Assembly (NCBI GenBank): GCA_016718605.1
Contig: JADKCY010000006.1
Coordinates: 1 to 64,000, forward strand
Reading direction: 5' to 3'
DNA from: Lysobacterales bacterium
GTDB taxonomy: Bacteria > Pseudomonadota > Gammaproteobacteria > Xanthomonadales > Xanthomonadaceae
DNA length: 64,000 bases
The stretch's first letter is position 1, and every line of letters begins with the position of its first letter. The translations under genes were made by a program, and so were the position numbers. Positions 17,877-26,975 of this stretch are shown in pieces. The notes beneath the pieces are model-generated. The model was not told the origin of the DNA, did not search any database, and saw only the letters and a program-made list of their open reading frames with translations.

Positions 17877-18491
17877 ATGGGCGATCGTATTGCCATTCAT
17901 CCCGTCAACCCGCAGCCACGCATGATTGCCCGCGCTGTGGACGCCGTGCAGCGCGGTGCGCTCCTGGTAGCGCCTTCGGATGCAGGCTATTTGTTGCTCT
18001 GGGCGGTCGACGCGCTTAAAGCGGAGGAACGAGTTCAACGCATGCGCGGACTGGACAGCAAACACCCCTTCACCTTACTCTGCGCAAGTCTGAGTGAAAT
18101 GGGTCGATTGGCAAAACTCGACGATGCGGCGTTTCGTATCGTCAAACCGCTGATTCCTGGGCCCTTCACCTTTATTCTTCCGGTGTCTTCTGAGTTGCCG
18201 CGCCGTTTCAAGCAGGCCAAGCGCAAGGTGATCGGTTGTCGGATTCCGGATTCGTCAGTGCTATTGGCATTGATTCGGGATTGTGGCACGCCGCTGCTTT
18301 CGACCAGTATTGAGTTCGACGAGGACTCCCCTGATCGTCAGGACCCCGAGGATGTGGCAGATCGCGTGTTGCGCGATGTGGATTTGATGCTTGACGCGGG
18401 CGAGTGTGCTGCTGGCCCGACAAGTGTGGTGGATCTCAGTGGTGATGTGCCGTGTGTGGTGCGCCAAGGCGCGGTGCCCGTCGTTTTTTGA
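17877..18491 (+). CDS. YrdC/Sua5-family protein (threonylcarbamoyl-AMP synthase-like, YciO type)
   Basis: 204 residues from ATG 17877. The YrdC fold is visible: GALLVAPSDAGYLLLWAVDA, MRGLDSKHPFTLLCASLSEM, the PGPFTFILP motif and a late GPTSVVDLSG. YrdC (TsaC) makes threonylcarbamoyl-AMP for t6A in tRNA; the YciO branch has the same fold with less certain activity. The sequence KRLRxHPF expected of TsaC is replaced by LDSKHPF, which fits YciO better. It precedes scpA by 214 bases without an obvious terminator. Confidence 0.8.
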   Translation: MGDRIAIHPVNPQPRMIARAVDAVQRGALLVAPSDAGYLLLWAVDALKAEERVQRMRGLDSKHPFTLLCASLSEMGRLAKLDDAAFRIVKPLIPGPFTFILPVSSELPRRFKQAKRKVIGCRIPDSSVLLALIRDCGTPLLSTSIEFDEDSPDRQDPEDVADRVLRDVDLMLDAGECAAGPTSVVDLSGDVPCVVRQGAVPVVF

Positions 18492-18705
18492 GACCTCGCG
18501 TAATTGAGAAGGTAATCGTTGCGGGAGGCTTGAGCCCGGCTCGCAATGCCCATTAGAACAACGCGGCGATGACCGTGAGAATGTGAGCTTCAGGCGTGAG
18601 CCTGTGCCCAGAAAATGAATCAGCCTCGGCTCTGCGTTTTCATCGGCGCAGCTTTGCCGAGTGCCAGCGTGTTTCGTTCAACCCGTCGAAGAACCTCGTT
18701 CTCGC

Positions 18706-19680
18706 ATGAATCCCACCGCGGCAGATCCTGCCGATACCGCCAGTGAAGTGTTGCGCAATGCGCCGCCACAACAGCAGGAAATGCCGTTGGCATTCGTGCG
18801 TGGGCAGCCAATGCTACAGATTCCGCAGGATCTGTATATCCCGCCGGACGCTCTGGAAGTCATTCTCGATGCGTTTGAGGGCCCCCTTGATCTGTTGCTC
18901 TATCTGATCCGTCGCCAGAATCTCGACATTCTTGACATCCCGGTCGCGGAGATCACGCACCAGTACGTTGTGTATGTCGAGTTGATGCACGAGCTCAAGC
19001 TTGAGCTGGCGGCTGAATACTTGGTCATGGCCGCGATTCTGGCCGAAATCAAATCGCGCCTTCTGCTGCCGCGTCCGCCGCGCGAGGAGGGGCACGAAGA
19101 AGACCCGCGTGCCGAGTTGGTAAGACGTCTGCAGGAGTACGAGCGCTTTCGGCAGGCGGCTCAGGATATCGACGCCATGCCGCGGGTCGAGCGCGATACA
19201 GTCATCGCGCACGCGCATTCCGGCGAGCGTCATAGTCAACGCCTGCCCCCGCCGGTCGACTTGCGTGAGATGTTGCTGGCCTTGCGCGATGTACTCAAGC
19301 GCGCTGAACTGTTCACCCACCACGCCATTCGCCGCGAAGCGCTCAGTGTGCGTCAACGAATGGGTGAGTTGTTGCAGACGCTGGATGGCGGCCAGTTTGT
19401 CGAGTTCAGTGCGTTGTTCCGTGCCGAAGAAGGTCGCTTGGGCATCGTGGTGACATTCTTGTCCGTGCTCGAATTGGCCAAAGAGATGCTGATCGAAATC
19501 GTCCAGGAAGCGCCCTTGGCAGTAGTCTTCGTGCGTTCTTTGAGCGCGCGGCCGGCGGACACGGAAGAGCGTGAAGTGTCCGTCGACAGTGCGCTGGGCG
19601 ACGATCAAGCCGTCTATGTTTCTGACCACTCTGAGCAGGCGCAGTCGGCGGCGCGTGTTGACAGTCCCCATAGCGAATAA
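18706..19680 (+). CDS. scpA: Segregation and condensation protein A
   Basis: 324-residue kleisin subunit of the SMC complex. The conserved ScpA motif LDAFEGPLDLLLYLIRRQNLD begins near residue 55, and a C-terminal winged-helix region (FVEFSALF...VVTFLSVLELAKE) ends near residue 275, followed by an acidic tail. The start is the ATG at 18706; the open frame to 18661 adds a proline-rich prefix without support. scpB follows 13 bases later, as in most genomes. Confidence 0.95.
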   Translation: MNPTAADPADTASEVLRNAPPQQQEMPLAFVRGQPMLQIPQDLYIPPDALEVILDAFEGPLDLLLYLIRRQNLDILDIPVAEITHQYVVYVELMHELKLELAAEYLVMAAILAEIKSRLLLPRPPREEGHEEDPRAELVRRLQEYERFRQAAQDIDAMPRVERDTVIAHAHSGERHSQRLPPPVDLREMLLALRDVLKRAELFTHHAIRREALSVRQRMGELLQTLDGGQFVEFSALFRAEEGRLGIVVTFLSVLELAKEMLIEIVQEAPLAVVFVRSLSARPADTEEREVSVDSALGDDQAVYVSDHSEQAQSAARVDSPHSE

Positions 19681-19693
19681 GAGCCACGCGACG

Positions 19694-20500
19694 ATGGAGC
19701 AAGAACAACTGCAACGCATTCTGGAAGCCGCCTTGTTGGCGTCGCCACAGCCTCTGACCGTCAATCAGATGGGTGACCTGTTCGGGGAAGACGAGCGGAT
19801 CAGCGCGGACGATATTCGTCGTGCTTTGCTGGCGCTTGCCGAAGCGAGCGCGCCGCGTGGCATTGAATTGCTTGAGGTTGCATCGGGTTTTCGCTATCAG
19901 GTTCGTACGGAAGTCTATGGTTGGGTGTCCCGGCTGTGGCAGGAAAAGCCGCCGCGCTATTCGCGCGCTTTGCTAGAAACGCTTGCCTTGATTGCCTATC
20001 GACAACCGATCACCCGCGGTGAGATCGAGCAAATTCGCGGCGTGGCTGTGAATACGCAGATCATTCGCACCCTGGAGGATCGCGAGTGGATTAGGATCAT
20101 TGGGCACCGCGACGTGCCTGGAAAACCTGCCCTGTTTGGCACCACGCGTGGCTTCCTCGATTACTTCAATTTGAAGAGTCTTGATCAGTTGCCACCTCTG
20201 GCAAGCCTTCAGGACCTACCCGAGCTCGAACCGCAACTCCTGTTTGACACGCCGCCACCTGCGCTGGCGGCATTGGCCGGAACGCCGCTTGAGCACGTGG
20301 ATGATTTGGATGTGATCGCGCATGACTCGTCCGGTTCACGTGGTGCCGATCCGGCAAACATTTTCGATCCCGCCGACGATGTGTCCTCGTCGGCAGTGGG
20401 TTCAGCTGAACCGCAGGACACAGATTGTTCGAATTCCATTTCTCAGATTTCCCCGATAGGCGAGCTCGATTCAGGAGCGATGCCGGAGCAAAACGTATGA
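19694..20500 (+). CDS. scpB: Segregation and condensation protein B
   Basis: 268 residues from ATG 19694. Two winged-helix domains typical of ScpB cover about residues 1-165, with the highly conserved RYSRALLETLALIAYRQP and GVAVNTQIIRTLEDREWI stretches. The remaining hundred residues are an acidic low-complexity tail, longer than in many ScpB proteins. ScpB dimers bind ScpA on the SMC ring. Its stop overlaps the rluB start (ATGA). Confidence 0.95.
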   Translation: MEQEQLQRILEAALLASPQPLTVNQMGDLFGEDERISADDIRRALLALAEASAPRGIELLEVASGFRYQVRTEVYGWVSRLWQEKPPRYSRALLETLALIAYRQPITRGEIEQIRGVAVNTQIIRTLEDREWIRIIGHRDVPGKPALFGTTRGFLDYFNLKSLDQLPPLASLQDLPELEPQLLFDTPPPALAALAGTPLEHVDDLDVIAHDSSGSRGADPANIFDPADDVSSSAVGSAEPQDTDCSNSISQISPIGELDSGAMPEQNV

Positions 20501-22134
20501 CTGATACACCCCGCCGCGTCCTTTCGCTCAATCGCAGTGGCAGCGACTCCGTACCCAAGCTCGAAGAGCGCTTGCACAAAGTGCTGGCGCAGGCTGGCAT
20601 GGGCTCCCGCCGGGCGCTCGAAGAACGCATCGAGAAGGGCGAAGTGCGTGTCAATGGCGATGTGGCTGTCATTGGCACACTGCTCCGCAGTGGTGATCGG
20701 GTTGATCTCGACAATCGCAGTTTCATTGCGACCGCCCAGAGTGAACCGGCACGCGTGTTGATGTACAACAAGCCCGAAGGCGAACTCACCACACGCGACG
20801 ACCCCGAAGGTCGCGCCACCGTGTTCGAGAACCTGCCGCGCTTGAAGGGATCGCGCTGGATCGCGGTTGGTCGTCTGGACATCAACACGACAGGTTTGCT
20901 GCTGCTGACGACAGACGGTGAACTGGCCAACGCACTGATGCATCCTTCGAGTCAGATCGAGCGCGAATATGTGGTGCGCATCCATGGTGAGGTCAGCGAC
21001 GATGTTTTGCAGCGACTGCGTACTGGCGTGATGCTGGAGGATGGCGAGGCGCGTTTTGACGAGATTGAGTCAATCGGCTCCAGTGACAGTCATTTGTGGT
21101 TTCGCGTGGTGCTGCACGAGGGGCGCAACCGTGAAGTGCGCCGCATGTGGGAGGCCGTCGGCTTTCAGGTTAGTCGCCTGAAACGCGTTCGCTACGGTGC
21201 CATCAGTTTGCCGCGTCTCCTGTTGCGTGGTCAGTCTCAGGAGTTGGCGGCTGAGCAAGTCGAGGAATTGCGCGCTCGGTTCAATTTACCGCCTGTCGAA
21301 GCCAACTTGACCTTGCAGCCCGTCATCAATCAGCGTCGTGCCAAAACGTCAGAGTATCGCCCGGCGCCGCGCGGTGAACAGAAGGCGTGGACACAGGGTG
21401 CGTATGGCGATGAAGGTCGCGAGTTGCGTGCTTTTGACCATATCCGTGACGATCACGGCGGTCGCGGGCGGGCCGGTCCGAAGGGGCCGCGACCGGGTGG
21501 TCGCGGTGCGCCTCGTCCCGCAGGTCCACGAGGTCCCGCCAAACCACGGTTTGGCGATGCCAGCAACGCCGCTTCGCCCTACGCCAATGAGCAACGTGGC
21601 CCTCGCGGTCCGCGCGGTCCACGGACCGAGCAGGGCGGCAGGGCGGAAGGAACGTTCAAACCGCGTGGTCCTCGCGGCCCGCAGAGTGGTGCTGCACCCT
21701 ACGCACAGACAGCCTTGACCGCGCCAGGTGGCGAAGCACGGCAGCGCTCAGGTCCGCGTTCCGGGCCACGCAGCGCGCCTCGCCAGGGGCAACCGGGCGG
21801 CGTCAGCAGCAGCGGCGAATTCCGGAGCTGGTATGTGCCGGAAGGTGTCACCACCACGAGTCCTCGTAGCAATCCGGGACCCACGCGCGGCTCGCGTCCG
21901 GATGGGCGACCCGGTTCGCGGCCGGATTCTCGTGCTGATTCGCGACCTGGCGGCCGGCCAGGGCAGGGGCCGGGTCAACGTGCCGACGGTCCGCGCGCAG
22001 ACGGTCCGCACGGTCCGAGACCTGGTGGCCCACGTCCCGGAGGGCGTCCACAAGGTGGGCCTGGCGGCCCAGGAAACCACCGCCCGCCCGGTCGCCCAGG
22101 CGGTCGCTCGGGAGGCGGTCGTCCGCCGCGCTGA
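20497..22134 (+). CDS. rluB: 23S rRNA pseudouridine(2605) synthase RluB with long basic tail
   Basis: 545 residues from ATG 20497. The S4 RNA-binding domain covers about residues 22-80. The RsuA-family catalytic domain carries GRLDINTTGLLLLTTDG with the catalytic aspartate, and REVRRMWEAVGF. From about residue 286 the chain becomes a 260-residue tail dominated by Gly, Pro and Arg (GPRGPRG, RADGPRADG, RPGGRPGQ), far longer than the short basic tail of E. coli RluB. The enzyme pseudouridylates helix 89 of 23S rRNA; the tail probably adds RNA affinity. It is coupled to scpB, and tadA follows 13 bases downstream. Confidence 0.92.
   Translation: MTDTPRRVLSLNRSGSDSVPKLEERLHKVLAQAGMGSRRALEERIEKGEVRVNGDVAVIGTLLRSGDRVDLDNRSFIATAQSEPARVLMYNKPEGELTTRDDPEGRATVFENLPRLKGSRWIAVGRLDINTTGLLLLTTDGELANALMHPSSQIEREYVVRIHGEVSDDVLQRLRTGVMLEDGEARFDEIESIGSSDSHLWFRVVLHEGRNREVRRMWEAVGFQVSRLKRVRYGAISLPRLLLRGQSQELAAEQVEELRARFNLPPVEANLTLQPVINQRRAKTSEYRPAPRGEQKAWTQGAYGDEGRELRAFDHIRDDHGGRGRAGPKGPRPGGRGAPRPAGPRGPAKPRFGDASNAASPYANEQRGPRGPRGPRTEQGGRAEGTFKPRGPRGPQSGAAPYAQTALTAPGGEARQRSGPRSGPRSAPRQGQPGGVSSSGEFRSWYVPEGVTTTSPRSNPGPTRGSRPDGRPGSRPDSRADSRPGGRPGQGPGQRADGPRADGPHGPRPGGPRPGGRPQGGPGGPGNHRPPGRPGGRSGGGRPPR
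21470..22131 (+). repeat. Low-complexity Gly/Pro/Arg-coding repeat region in rluB
   Basis: Imperfect short repeats built on GGTCC, CGCGGT and GGCCCA words encode collagen-like G-P-R and RGG-like units of the RluB tail. Tracts such as GGTCCGCGCGGTCC and CCGGGTGG recur with drift. Such tracts are prone to slippage in length, and the G+C-rich repeats leave other frames open here by chance. Confidence 0.75.
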
Positions 22135-22147
22135 TGGCACCCGCGAA

Positions 22148-22672
22148 ATGAACGCACCGGTTCCGATGGGGCGTGACGCCCGTGACCAGCATTGGATGCG
22201 GCAAGCACTGACGCTTGCAGAGCAAGCGGCAAGCGAGTTTGCCGATGTGCCAGTCGGTGCATTGTTGCTGGATGCCAAAGGCGAATTGTTGGCAACTGGC
22301 TTGAATCGCTGCGTTGCCGATCACGATCCCAGCGCCCACGCCGAGATCGTTGCGTTGCGCGACGCAGGCCGCAAGCTTGGCAATCATCGACTAACGGGCA
22401 GTACGCTGTATGTCACGCTGGAGCCCTGCGCGATGTGCGCCATGGCACTCGTGCATGCGCGAGTTGCACGCGTCGTGTATGCGGCCGATGACCCAAAAAC
22501 GGGTGCTGCTGTCAGTGTGTTTGACCTGCTGCAGTCTGAACGCCACAACCATCGCATCTCGCTGACTCGGGGTGTATTGGCCGATGAAGCCTCGCAGATG
22601 TTGCGGGACTTCTTTCTGCAACGCCGCAGCAAGGCGCTGCATGTCTCCCCCAAAAAGGCAGTTTCGCAATGA
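22148..22672 (+). CDS. tadA: tRNA-specific adenosine deaminase
   Basis: 174 residues from ATG 22148. The zinc deaminase signature is complete: HAEIVAL with the proton-shuttling glutamate, and PCAMCAMALVHARV with the PCxxC ligands. TadA converts adenosine 34 to inosine in tRNA-Arg(ACG) and is usually essential. The frame is open far upstream, but only because it passes through the repetitive rluB tail out of frame. The stop overlaps the orn start (ATGA). Confidence 0.95.
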   Translation: MNAPVPMGRDARDQHWMRQALTLAEQAASEFADVPVGALLLDAKGELLATGLNRCVADHDPSAHAEIVALRDAGRKLGNHRLTGSTLYVTLEPCAMCAMALVHARVARVVYAADDPKTGAAVSVFDLLQSERHNHRISLTRGVLADEASQMLRDFFLQRRSKALHVSPKKAVSQ

Positions 22673-23232
22673 ACAGTGTCGCAAGTGACAGCCACCTGAT
22701 CTGGATCGATCTGGAAATGACCGGTCTGGATACCGACAACGATTCCATCATCGAGATTGCCACCTTGGTGACCGATAGCGAACTCAATGTGTTGGCTGAG
22801 GGGCCAGTGATTGCCATTCATCATGCGCTGGAAGTGCTGCAGGAGATGGACGACTGGAATCGCAATCAACATCGCACTTCGGGTCTGTGGCAGCGCGTTC
22901 TGGACTCGACGGTCACGATGCAGGAAGCCGAAGCCCGCACACTGGAATTTCTGGCGCAATGGGTCCCCACTCGAAAATCGCCGATGTGTGGCAACAGCAT
23001 TTGCCAGGACCGGCGATTTCTCGCGCGCGAAATGCCCGCATTGGAAGCCTGGTTTCACTACCGCAATCTGGATGTATCGACGCTCAAGGAACTGGCCCGT
23101 CGTTGGGCACCTGCGCTCGCGGCGGGTTTGCAGAAGAGTGCGTCGCACACTGCGTTGGCGGACATTCGCGAGTCGGTTCAGGAGTTGACGTACTACCGGC
23201 AATTCATGGGTGAGTTGGGCGGGCGGAGCTGA
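22669..23232 (+). CDS. orn: Oligoribonuclease
   Basis: 187 residues, matching Orn length. The DEDD exonuclease residues are seen in WIDLEMTGLD, in NSICQDRRFL and in the HTALADIRESVQEL segment (DEDDh type). Orn degrades 2-5 nt RNAs, including pGpG from c-di-GMP breakdown, which makes it functionally linked to the EAL protein elsewhere in the window. It overlaps tadA by four bases and is followed by uup after four bases. Confidence 0.96.
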   Translation: MNSVASDSHLIWIDLEMTGLDTDNDSIIEIATLVTDSELNVLAEGPVIAIHHALEVLQEMDDWNRNQHRTSGLWQRVLDSTVTMQEAEARTLEFLAQWVPTRKSPMCGNSICQDRRFLAREMPALEAWFHYRNLDVSTLKELARRWAPALAAGLQKSASHTALADIRESVQELTYYRQFMGELGGRS

Positions 23233-23236
23233 GTTC

Positions 23237-25117
23237 ATGGCATTGCTGCAATTGATTGATCTCAGCCATAGCGTTGGTGGTCCTGCCTTACTCTCGCATG
23301 TCGACCTCAGCATTGAGGCAGGTGAGCGTGTCTGCATCGTTGGTCGCAATGGTGCAGGCAAGTCTACGTTGCTGCGCATTTTGTCCGCAGAGATCGGTGC
23401 CGACGAAGGCGAACGACGCACCGCGTCCGGCGTGCGTGTTGCGCGATTGGCCCAGGAAGTCCCTCACGGTGTCAGCGGGACGGTGTTCAGTGTCGTCAGT
23501 GCCGGGCTCGGTGAACTGGGTGCCGTATTGGCGGAATACCACGCATTGCTGCATCACCTCGATCGACCTGGCGCGACCGATCGGCTTGGCGATTTGCAAT
23601 CTCGCATTGATGCGCTGCAGGGTTGGGATGCGGATCGACGGGTTGACAGTATCCTAAGTCGGTTGCAGTTGGACGGTGAACTGGCCTTCTCGGCACTTTC
23701 TGGTGGCATGAAGCGTCGCGTGCTGTTGGCGCAGGCACTGGCTTCCGCGCCGGACATCCTGCTTTTGGATGAGCCGACCAATCACCTCGATATCGCCAGC
23801 ATCCAATGGCTGGAAGACGCGTTGCGGACACTTTCGCCGAGCTTGGTTTTCATCACCCATGACCGTCGATTTCTGCGCGCACTGGCCACCCGCATCGTGG
23901 AAATTGACCGTGGGCAGGTGACTTCCTGGCCTGGCGATTACGACAACTACTTGCGGCGTCGTGAAGAGCGTTTGCACGCCGAGGCGCAGGCGGCGGCCCA
24001 TTTCGATCGCAAGCTGGCTGAAGAGGAAGTGTGGATTCGTCAGGGCATCAAGGCGCGAAGGACTCGTAACGAAGGGCGCGTGCGTGCCCTGCAGGCAATG
24101 CGTCGTGAGCGTGCCGAGCGGCGCGAGCAGCAGGGTCAGGTCAAGCTGTCGATGGCGGTCGCAGCCCCCTCGGGCAAGCGCGTCTTCGAGGCCAAGCATC
24201 TGCGCTGCGAGTTGGGCGGTCGCGTTCTGATCGACGACTTCAGCGCGGCGGTGCAGCGCGGTGATCGGGTCGGCTTGATCGGTCCCAATGGCGCAGGAAA
24301 AACCACTCTGATTCGCATCTTGCTGGGGGATCTGGCAGCAACGTCCGGGGAGCTCACCGCGGGTACGCAGTTGCAAGTGGCCTACTTCGACCAGCACCGC
24401 GCCACGCTGCGCGAAGACTGGAACGCGCTGGACAACGTCGCCGAAGGTCGCGAGTTCATCGAGATCGATGGCCGCCGCAAGCACGCCCTAGGCTACCTGC
24501 AGGATTTTCTGTTCACGCCAGAACGCGCGCGCGCGCCGATTACTGCGCTTTCCGGTGGTGAACGCAATCGTCTGCTGCTGGCCAAGCTGTTCGCTCAGCC
24601 ATCGAATCTGCTGGTGATGGACGAGCCGACCAACGATCTGGATGTCGAAACGTTGGAGCTACTTGAGGAGCGCCTTGGCGAGTACACCGGCACGCTTCTG
24701 CTGGTCTCGCATGATCGCGAGTTTCTCGACAACGTGGTGACATCGTGTTGGGTATTTGAAGGCGAGGGCCTGGTTCGCGAGTATGTCGGCGGCTATGCGG
24801 ACTGGCTGCGCCAGCGTGATGAACCAAGCAAGGCCACCGACAATCGTACCGGCACGGGGGTTCCCCCAGTGACAGCGGGCAACGGCATGCCGATCGCCAA
24901 GCGCAAATTAAGCTACAAAGATCAGCGTGAGCTTGAGCAATTGCCCTCGCGTATCGACGAACTTGAGGCTGCGCTGGCCGCAGGGAGTGAGCGTTTGGGT
25001 GATCCGGGCCTGCATGCGGCAGGCGGTGCGGCATTGGCGGCGCTGACTACCGAAATGGCGCAGGTGCAGACCGCGCTGGATGCGGCCTATGCACGTTGGG
25101 CCGAATTGGACAGTTGA
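23237..25117 (+). CDS. uup: ABC-F family ATPase Uup
   Basis: 626 residues from ATG 23237. Two ABC cassettes are complete: Walker A GRNGAGKST and GPNGAGKTT; signatures LSGGMKRR and LSGGERNR; Walker B ILLLDEPTNHLD and LLVMDEPTNDLD. A C-terminal coiled-coil region (about 545-626, KLSYKDQRELEQLPSRIDELE) is diagnostic of Uup. Uup binds DNA and ribosomes and suppresses precise transposon excision. No membrane domain is expected. Confidence 0.95.
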   Translation: MALLQLIDLSHSVGGPALLSHVDLSIEAGERVCIVGRNGAGKSTLLRILSAEIGADEGERRTASGVRVARLAQEVPHGVSGTVFSVVSAGLGELGAVLAEYHALLHHLDRPGATDRLGDLQSRIDALQGWDADRRVDSILSRLQLDGELAFSALSGGMKRRVLLAQALASAPDILLLDEPTNHLDIASIQWLEDALRTLSPSLVFITHDRRFLRALATRIVEIDRGQVTSWPGDYDNYLRRREERLHAEAQAAAHFDRKLAEEEVWIRQGIKARRTRNEGRVRALQAMRRERAERREQQGQVKLSMAVAAPSGKRVFEAKHLRCELGGRVLIDDFSAAVQRGDRVGLIGPNGAGKTTLIRILLGDLAATSGELTAGTQLQVAYFDQHRATLREDWNALDNVAEGREFIEIDGRRKHALGYLQDFLFTPERARAPITALSGGERNRLLLAKLFAQPSNLLVMDEPTNDLDVETLELLEERLGEYTGTLLLVSHDREFLDNVVTSCWVFEGEGLVREYVGGYADWLRQRDEPSKATDNRTGTGVPPVTAGNGMPIAKRKLSYKDQRELEQLPSRIDELEAALAAGSERLGDPGLHAAGGAALAALTTEMAQVQTALDAAYARWAELDS

Positions 25118-25124
25118 GGCGCTC

Positions 25125-25616
25125 ATGATCCGTATCGGAACCGGTTTCGATGTACATGCTTTTGGTGAAGGCGATCATGTGACGCTGGGCGGCGTGAGTA
25201 TCCCGCACCCGCGCGGCTTGATCGCGCATTCGGACGGCGATGTGCTGATCCACGCGCTTTGCGATGCTTTGCTTGGCGCGCTCGCGCTGGGCGATATCGG
25301 CAAGCACTTTCCGCCCACCGATTCGCGTTGGAAAGCCGCAGACAGCCGCGACCTGCTGCGCGCGGTTATGGGCATGCTGGCAGAGCGCGATTGGCATGTT
25401 GTGAACGTAGATAGTGTGGTGATCTGCGAACGGCCCAAGTTGTTGCCCTACATTGATGCCATGCGTGCCTGCTTGGCGGCGGATCTGGTTGTCGACCTGA
25501 ATGCCGTCAGCGTCAAGGCCACAACCACCGAGAGACTTGGCTTTGCCGGGCGCGAGGAAGGTATCGCCGCACAGGCGGTTGTTCTGCTGGCGCACACGGC
25601 AGGTGGTCGGGTATGA
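25125..25616 (+). CDS. ispF: 2-C-methyl-D-erythritol 2,4-cyclodiphosphate synthase
   Basis: 163 residues from ATG 25125, the usual size. The zinc site GTGFDVHAF, the AHSDGDVLIHALCDALLGA segment and KATTTERLGFAGREEG are all conserved. IspF acts in the MEP isoprenoid pathway. Commonly ispD precedes ispF, but here uup does, so ispD must be elsewhere. The stop overlaps the truD start by four bases. Confidence 0.97.
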   Translation: MIRIGTGFDVHAFGEGDHVTLGGVSIPHPRGLIAHSDGDVLIHALCDALLGALALGDIGKHFPPTDSRWKAADSRDLLRAVMGMLAERDWHVVNVDSVVICERPKLLPYIDAMRACLAADLVVDLNAVSVKATTTERLGFAGREEGIAAQAVVLLAHTAGGRV

Positions 25617-26677
25617 GTGGTGACAGCTTGCCGCGTGGCCTTGGTGACGCCGTCCTGCAGGCGCGAATGCGCGTGCAATGGGAGGACTTCCGGGTCGTCG
25701 AAGACCTTGGCTTCGAGCCTAGTGGAAGTGGCGAACATCTGTTGCTGCGGGTCGAAAAACGTGGCGCCAATACGACTTGGGTTGGCGAACAGCTGGCGCG
25801 CTGGGCAGGCATCGCACCCATGGGTGTGAGCTACGCCGGACTGAAAGATCGCCACGCGGTCACCGAGCAGACCTTCAGCGTCCATCTGCCCAAGCGCGTG
25901 GCACCCGACCTGCTGCCCGAGCACGACAGCTTTCGTGTGCTGGACACGCATTGGCATTCGCGCAAACTACCGCGCGGCGCATTGGCCGGTAACCATTTCG
26001 TTCTGCGATTGCGCGAGGTGCATGGCGAGCGTGCCGCCATCGAATCCCGGCTGGCCCAAATCGCTGCCCGTGGTGTACCGAATTACTTCGGAGAACAACG
26101 CTTTGGTCACGATGGTGGGAACGTCGCTGCGGCCGTCGCCATGTTCGCAGGCAAACGCGTGGATCGCGCCAAGCGGGGTTTTCTGATCTCTGCCGGGCGA
26201 TCCAGTCTGTTCAACGCCGTACTCGCCGAGCGGGTTGCGGAAGGTTGTTGGGATGCTGCCTTGGAAGGCGAAGTCTTCATGCTTGATGGCAGCCATAGCG
26301 TGTTCGGCCCGGAGCCACTGGACGATCAACTGCAGACGCGTTTAGCCGCCATGGACATCCATCCTACGGGACCCCTGTGGGGCCGCGGAGAACTGCGTCC
26401 GCAAAGTGATGCATTGGCACTTGAAACCCGTGTGCTTGCCGAACAGCAGGCACTCAAAAGCGGACTGGAATCGGAAGGTCTGCGCCAAGAACGCCGCGCC
26501 CTGCGTTTACCGGTGCGGCAACTACACTGGCAGTGGCTGAGCGACTCGCCGGACCTCGAACTGCGATTTTTCCTGCCTGCGGGTGCCTATGCGACGGTGG
26601 TATTGCACGCGCTTGGCGAGGTAAGTGATGGGTTCGTCGGGAGAGCGTCCGGTTCGCTACCGGAATCACAATCTTGA
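25613..26677 (+). CDS. truD: tRNA pseudouridine(13) synthase TruD
   Basis: 354 residues. The catalytic motif GLKDRHAVTEQTFSV with the active aspartate and the NYFGEQRFGHDGGNV motif identify TruD. It modifies U13 of tRNA-Glu. In many gammaproteobacteria surE and pcm follow ispF-truD; here they do not, and the run ends with a hairpin about 75 bases after the stop. It is translationally coupled to ispF. Confidence 0.95.
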   Translation: MSGDSLPRGLGDAVLQARMRVQWEDFRVVEDLGFEPSGSGEHLLLRVEKRGANTTWVGEQLARWAGIAPMGVSYAGLKDRHAVTEQTFSVHLPKRVAPDLLPEHDSFRVLDTHWHSRKLPRGALAGNHFVLRLREVHGERAAIESRLAQIAARGVPNYFGEQRFGHDGGNVAAAVAMFAGKRVDRAKRGFLISAGRSSLFNAVLAERVAEGCWDAALEGEVFMLDGSHSVFGPEPLDDQLQTRLAAMDIHPTGPLWGRGELRPQSDALALETRVLAEQQALKSGLESEGLRQERRALRLPVRQLHWQWLSDSPDLELRFFLPAGAYATVVLHALGEVSDGFVGRASGSLPESQS

Positions 26678-26750
26678 AGACGCGTCGCGACGCAGCCTCC
26701 TGCCATCTGCGCAGGTGCATCCGATGACTTGCGATGTCGCGTGCAATAGA

Positions 26751-26774
26751 GCGCCAGCCTGGGCACGCTGGCGC
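26751..26774. terminator. Hairpin without T-run after truD
   Basis: GCGCCAGC and GCTGGCGC form a perfect 8-bp stem with a CTGGGCAC loop in the 298-base gap between truD and purU. No T-tract follows, so it is at best a weak or Rho-assisted terminator or an mRNA 3' end stabiliser. The rest of the gap shows no gene. Confidence 0.4.
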
Positions 26775-26975
26775 TGGTTCGCAAAAAATGAATGCGTGAG
26801 GTTGACAGCGTGCATCGCTTCGGTGGCCCCGTGAATTCCCGCGTGACGGCGATTTGTTAGTCCATGACTTCCTATTTCATCGCGTCGCCGCACGCAGTTT
26901 CGTCGTTGCCGCACGATGCTCCGGCTTGCACTCAGTTTGTTGGACCACCCTTCCTCATCGGCCGCCCCTAGTCCC

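Noticed and set aside
21728..22147. Reading frame that would extend TadA upstream by 140 residues
   Set aside because: It runs through the repetitive rluB tail out of frame; the G+C-rich repeats simply lack stops. The TadA family begins near the ATG at 22148.
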